NCBI GenBank assembly: GCA_025054635.1
Contig: JANWZM010000003.1
Coordinates: forward strand, 1-33,503
Length of the DNA: 33,503 nucleotides
Direction of reading: 5' to 3'
Source: Thermoflexales bacterium
GTDB lineage: Bacteria > Chloroflexota > Anaerolineae > J036 > Brachytrichaceae
Positions 32,587 through 33,503 of the stretch are shown one piece after another. The notes beneath the pieces are model-generated. The model made no database searches, was not told where the DNA came from, and worked only from the letters and a program-made list of their open reading frames with translations. Numbering within the stretch: position 1 is the stretch's first letter; each line of letters opens with the position of its first letter. The position numbers and the translations under genes are program-made.

Positions 32587-33444
32587 ATGTACCCTCCAGT
32601 CGAACCTGTCTTGATCCAACTTGGACCGCTTGCCCTTCGCTGGTACGGTCTGCTCGTTGTAGTCGGCATAGCGCTTGGCGGGTGGATTGCCAGCCGCTAT
32701 GTTGTCAGCAAGGGTCAAGACCCAAACGCAATCTGGGATGGCTTGGTCTGGGTGCTTTTACCTGCGCTGCTTGGCGCGCGCTTATATTATGTGTTCATCC
32801 AGTCACCTCGCGGACCAGAGGGGTTGCAGGGATTTCTGGCGAACCCAATAAGCATCCTGGACATCACAAGAGGCGGGCTGCACATCTTCGGCGCGTTTAT
32901 CTTCGGTGCCGCAGCGTTGTTTTTGTATATTCGCCGGCGCAAGCTCCCCCTGCTAATCTATCTAGATGCAGTTGGACTCGCTCTGCCGCTTGGTCAAGCC
33001 GTCGCACGTTGGGCAAACTTCATCAACCAAGAGCTTTACGGACCGCCTACAGACCTGCCCTGGGGGTTGCGGATTGACCCTGAGCATCGTATTCCGCCCT
33101 ACAACGACCTAACTGCCTATCCAGACACAGTGCGGTTTCATCCGCTGTTCTTGTACGAGTCGCTGTGGAACTTTCTCGGGTTCGGGCTGATGAGCCTAGC
33201 ATGGCGGCGGTTTGGGGATCGCCTGCGCGATGGTGACTTGGCGCTGATTTACTTGATCTGGTATCCGCTGGGACGATTCTTCATCGAGTTTGCGCGAACA
33301 GACTCCTGGTTTTTCCCAGGCACGCCGTTTAATCTTGTGCACGTGCTCTCAGCGCTTGCAGTAGTCGGAGCAACCACTGCTTTGGTGGTGCGGCGCAGAA
33401 AACATCCCCCCGTGAATGCCAAAGCACGAACTGCCAGCCAGTGA
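32587..33444 (+). CDS. lgt: Prolipoprotein diacylglyceryl transferase (Lgt)
   Basis: Lgt moves a diacylglyceryl group from phosphatidylglycerol to the lipobox Cys of prelipoproteins in the inner membrane. The 285-residue protein has about seven hydrophobic segments, the early LALRWYGLLVVVGIALGG, the signature RWANFINQELYG (from Arg141; the common form is R-x-G-N-F-x-N-x-E, with Ala instead of Gly here), and HPLFLYESLWNF (from His185). The tail is basic (RRRKHPP). The ATG at 32587 lacks a clear ribosome site, so coupling with the upstream gene is likely. It would lipidate the GH5 lipoprotein at 25244-26362. Confidence 0.95.
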   Translation: MYPPVEPVLIQLGPLALRWYGLLVVVGIALGGWIASRYVVSKGQDPNAIWDGLVWVLLPALLGARLYYVFIQSPRGPEGLQGFLANPISILDITRGGLHIFGAFIFGAAALFLYIRRRKLPLLIYLDAVGLALPLGQAVARWANFINQELYGPPTDLPWGLRIDPEHRIPPYNDLTAYPDTVRFHPLFLYESLWNFLGFGLMSLAWRRFGDRLRDGDLALIYLIWYPLGRFFIEFARTDSWFFPGTPFNLVHVLSALAVVGATTALVVRRRKHPPVNAKARTASQ

Positions 33445-33503
33445 GCCTTCGGTAGTGGATTATCCAAGCCTAGTCCTGCGCTGACGTGCCCGCAGGTTGC
33501 CTT

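Overview
This 33.5 kb window is a chromosomal segment, GC-rich as far as reading by eye can tell, from a bacteriochlorophyll-making bacterium. The clearest marker is a compact minus-strand pigment operon (about 10-9295). In transcription order it holds a small unrecognised membrane protein, a BCD/PucC-family bacteriochlorophyll carrier, bchF, bchI, bchD and bchH. The mix of bchF and bchHID, Pro/Thr-linker surface proteins, a lone MoaD-like protein and a PDZ-radical SAM-DUF512 protein suggests a phototrophic member of the Chloroflexota, perhaps an anaerolinean type. That placement is an inference; no rRNA or phylogenetic marker was tested.

Layout. (1) 10-9295 minus: pigment operon. bchF/bchI overlap as ATGA and bchI/bchD as TGATG, so bchF-I-D are translationally coupled. 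A 170-bp spacer with inverted ends and a central palindrome separates the carrier gene from bchF. (2) 9296-9568: divergent intergenic region with nested dyads that could be an operator. (3) 9569-10969 plus: PDZ-radical SAM-DUF512 protein. (4) 10979-14502 minus: three overlapping envelope or polysaccharide genes (GNAT-like protein, polyprenyl-phosphate sugar transferase, CE4 deacetylase). (5) 14796-17578 minus: tyrosine recombinase, purine nucleoside phosphorylase and a membrane-anchored Pro/Thr-linker protein. (6) 17856-21356 plus: MoaD-like protein, DedA-family protein, six-hairpin glycosidase and triosephosphate isomerase. (7) 21365-24780 minus: two glycosyltransferases and a GalT/Ap4A-phosphorylase-like HIT protein, joined end to end. 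(8) 24824-25120 plus: decayed 5' remnant of a pyruvate dehydrogenase E1-alpha gene with two frameshifts, followed by a strong hairpin. (9) 25244-28347 minus: fabF, rnc and a GH5 lipoprotein. (10) 28624-28708 plus: tRNA-Leu(UAA), whose last three bases are also the antisense stop codon of ppk1 (28706-30778 minus). (11) 31017-33444 plus: sulfatase/alkaline-phosphatase-superfamily protein and lgt.

How the genes fit together. BchI, BchD and BchH form the ATP-driven Mg-chelatase that starts the (bacterio)chlorophyll branch. BchF hydrates the C3 vinyl group later in the pathway. The BCD carrier probably handles pigment or antenna assembly. The glycosyltransferase, sugar transferase, deacetylase and acyltransferase-like genes point to cell-surface glycan synthesis. 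The rest is mostly housekeeping (fabF, rnc, ppk1, tpiA, lgt, PNP).

I found no CRISPR array, insertion sequence, prophage or obviously new multi-gene defence system. The most interesting items are the unnamed first gene of the pigment operon with its upstream dyads, the inverted-end spacer inside that operon, the decayed pdhA remnant, the tRNA/ppk1 end overlap, and two enzymes with altered catalytic motifs (recombinase Lys to Arg; sulfatase-like S-I-P-S-H).
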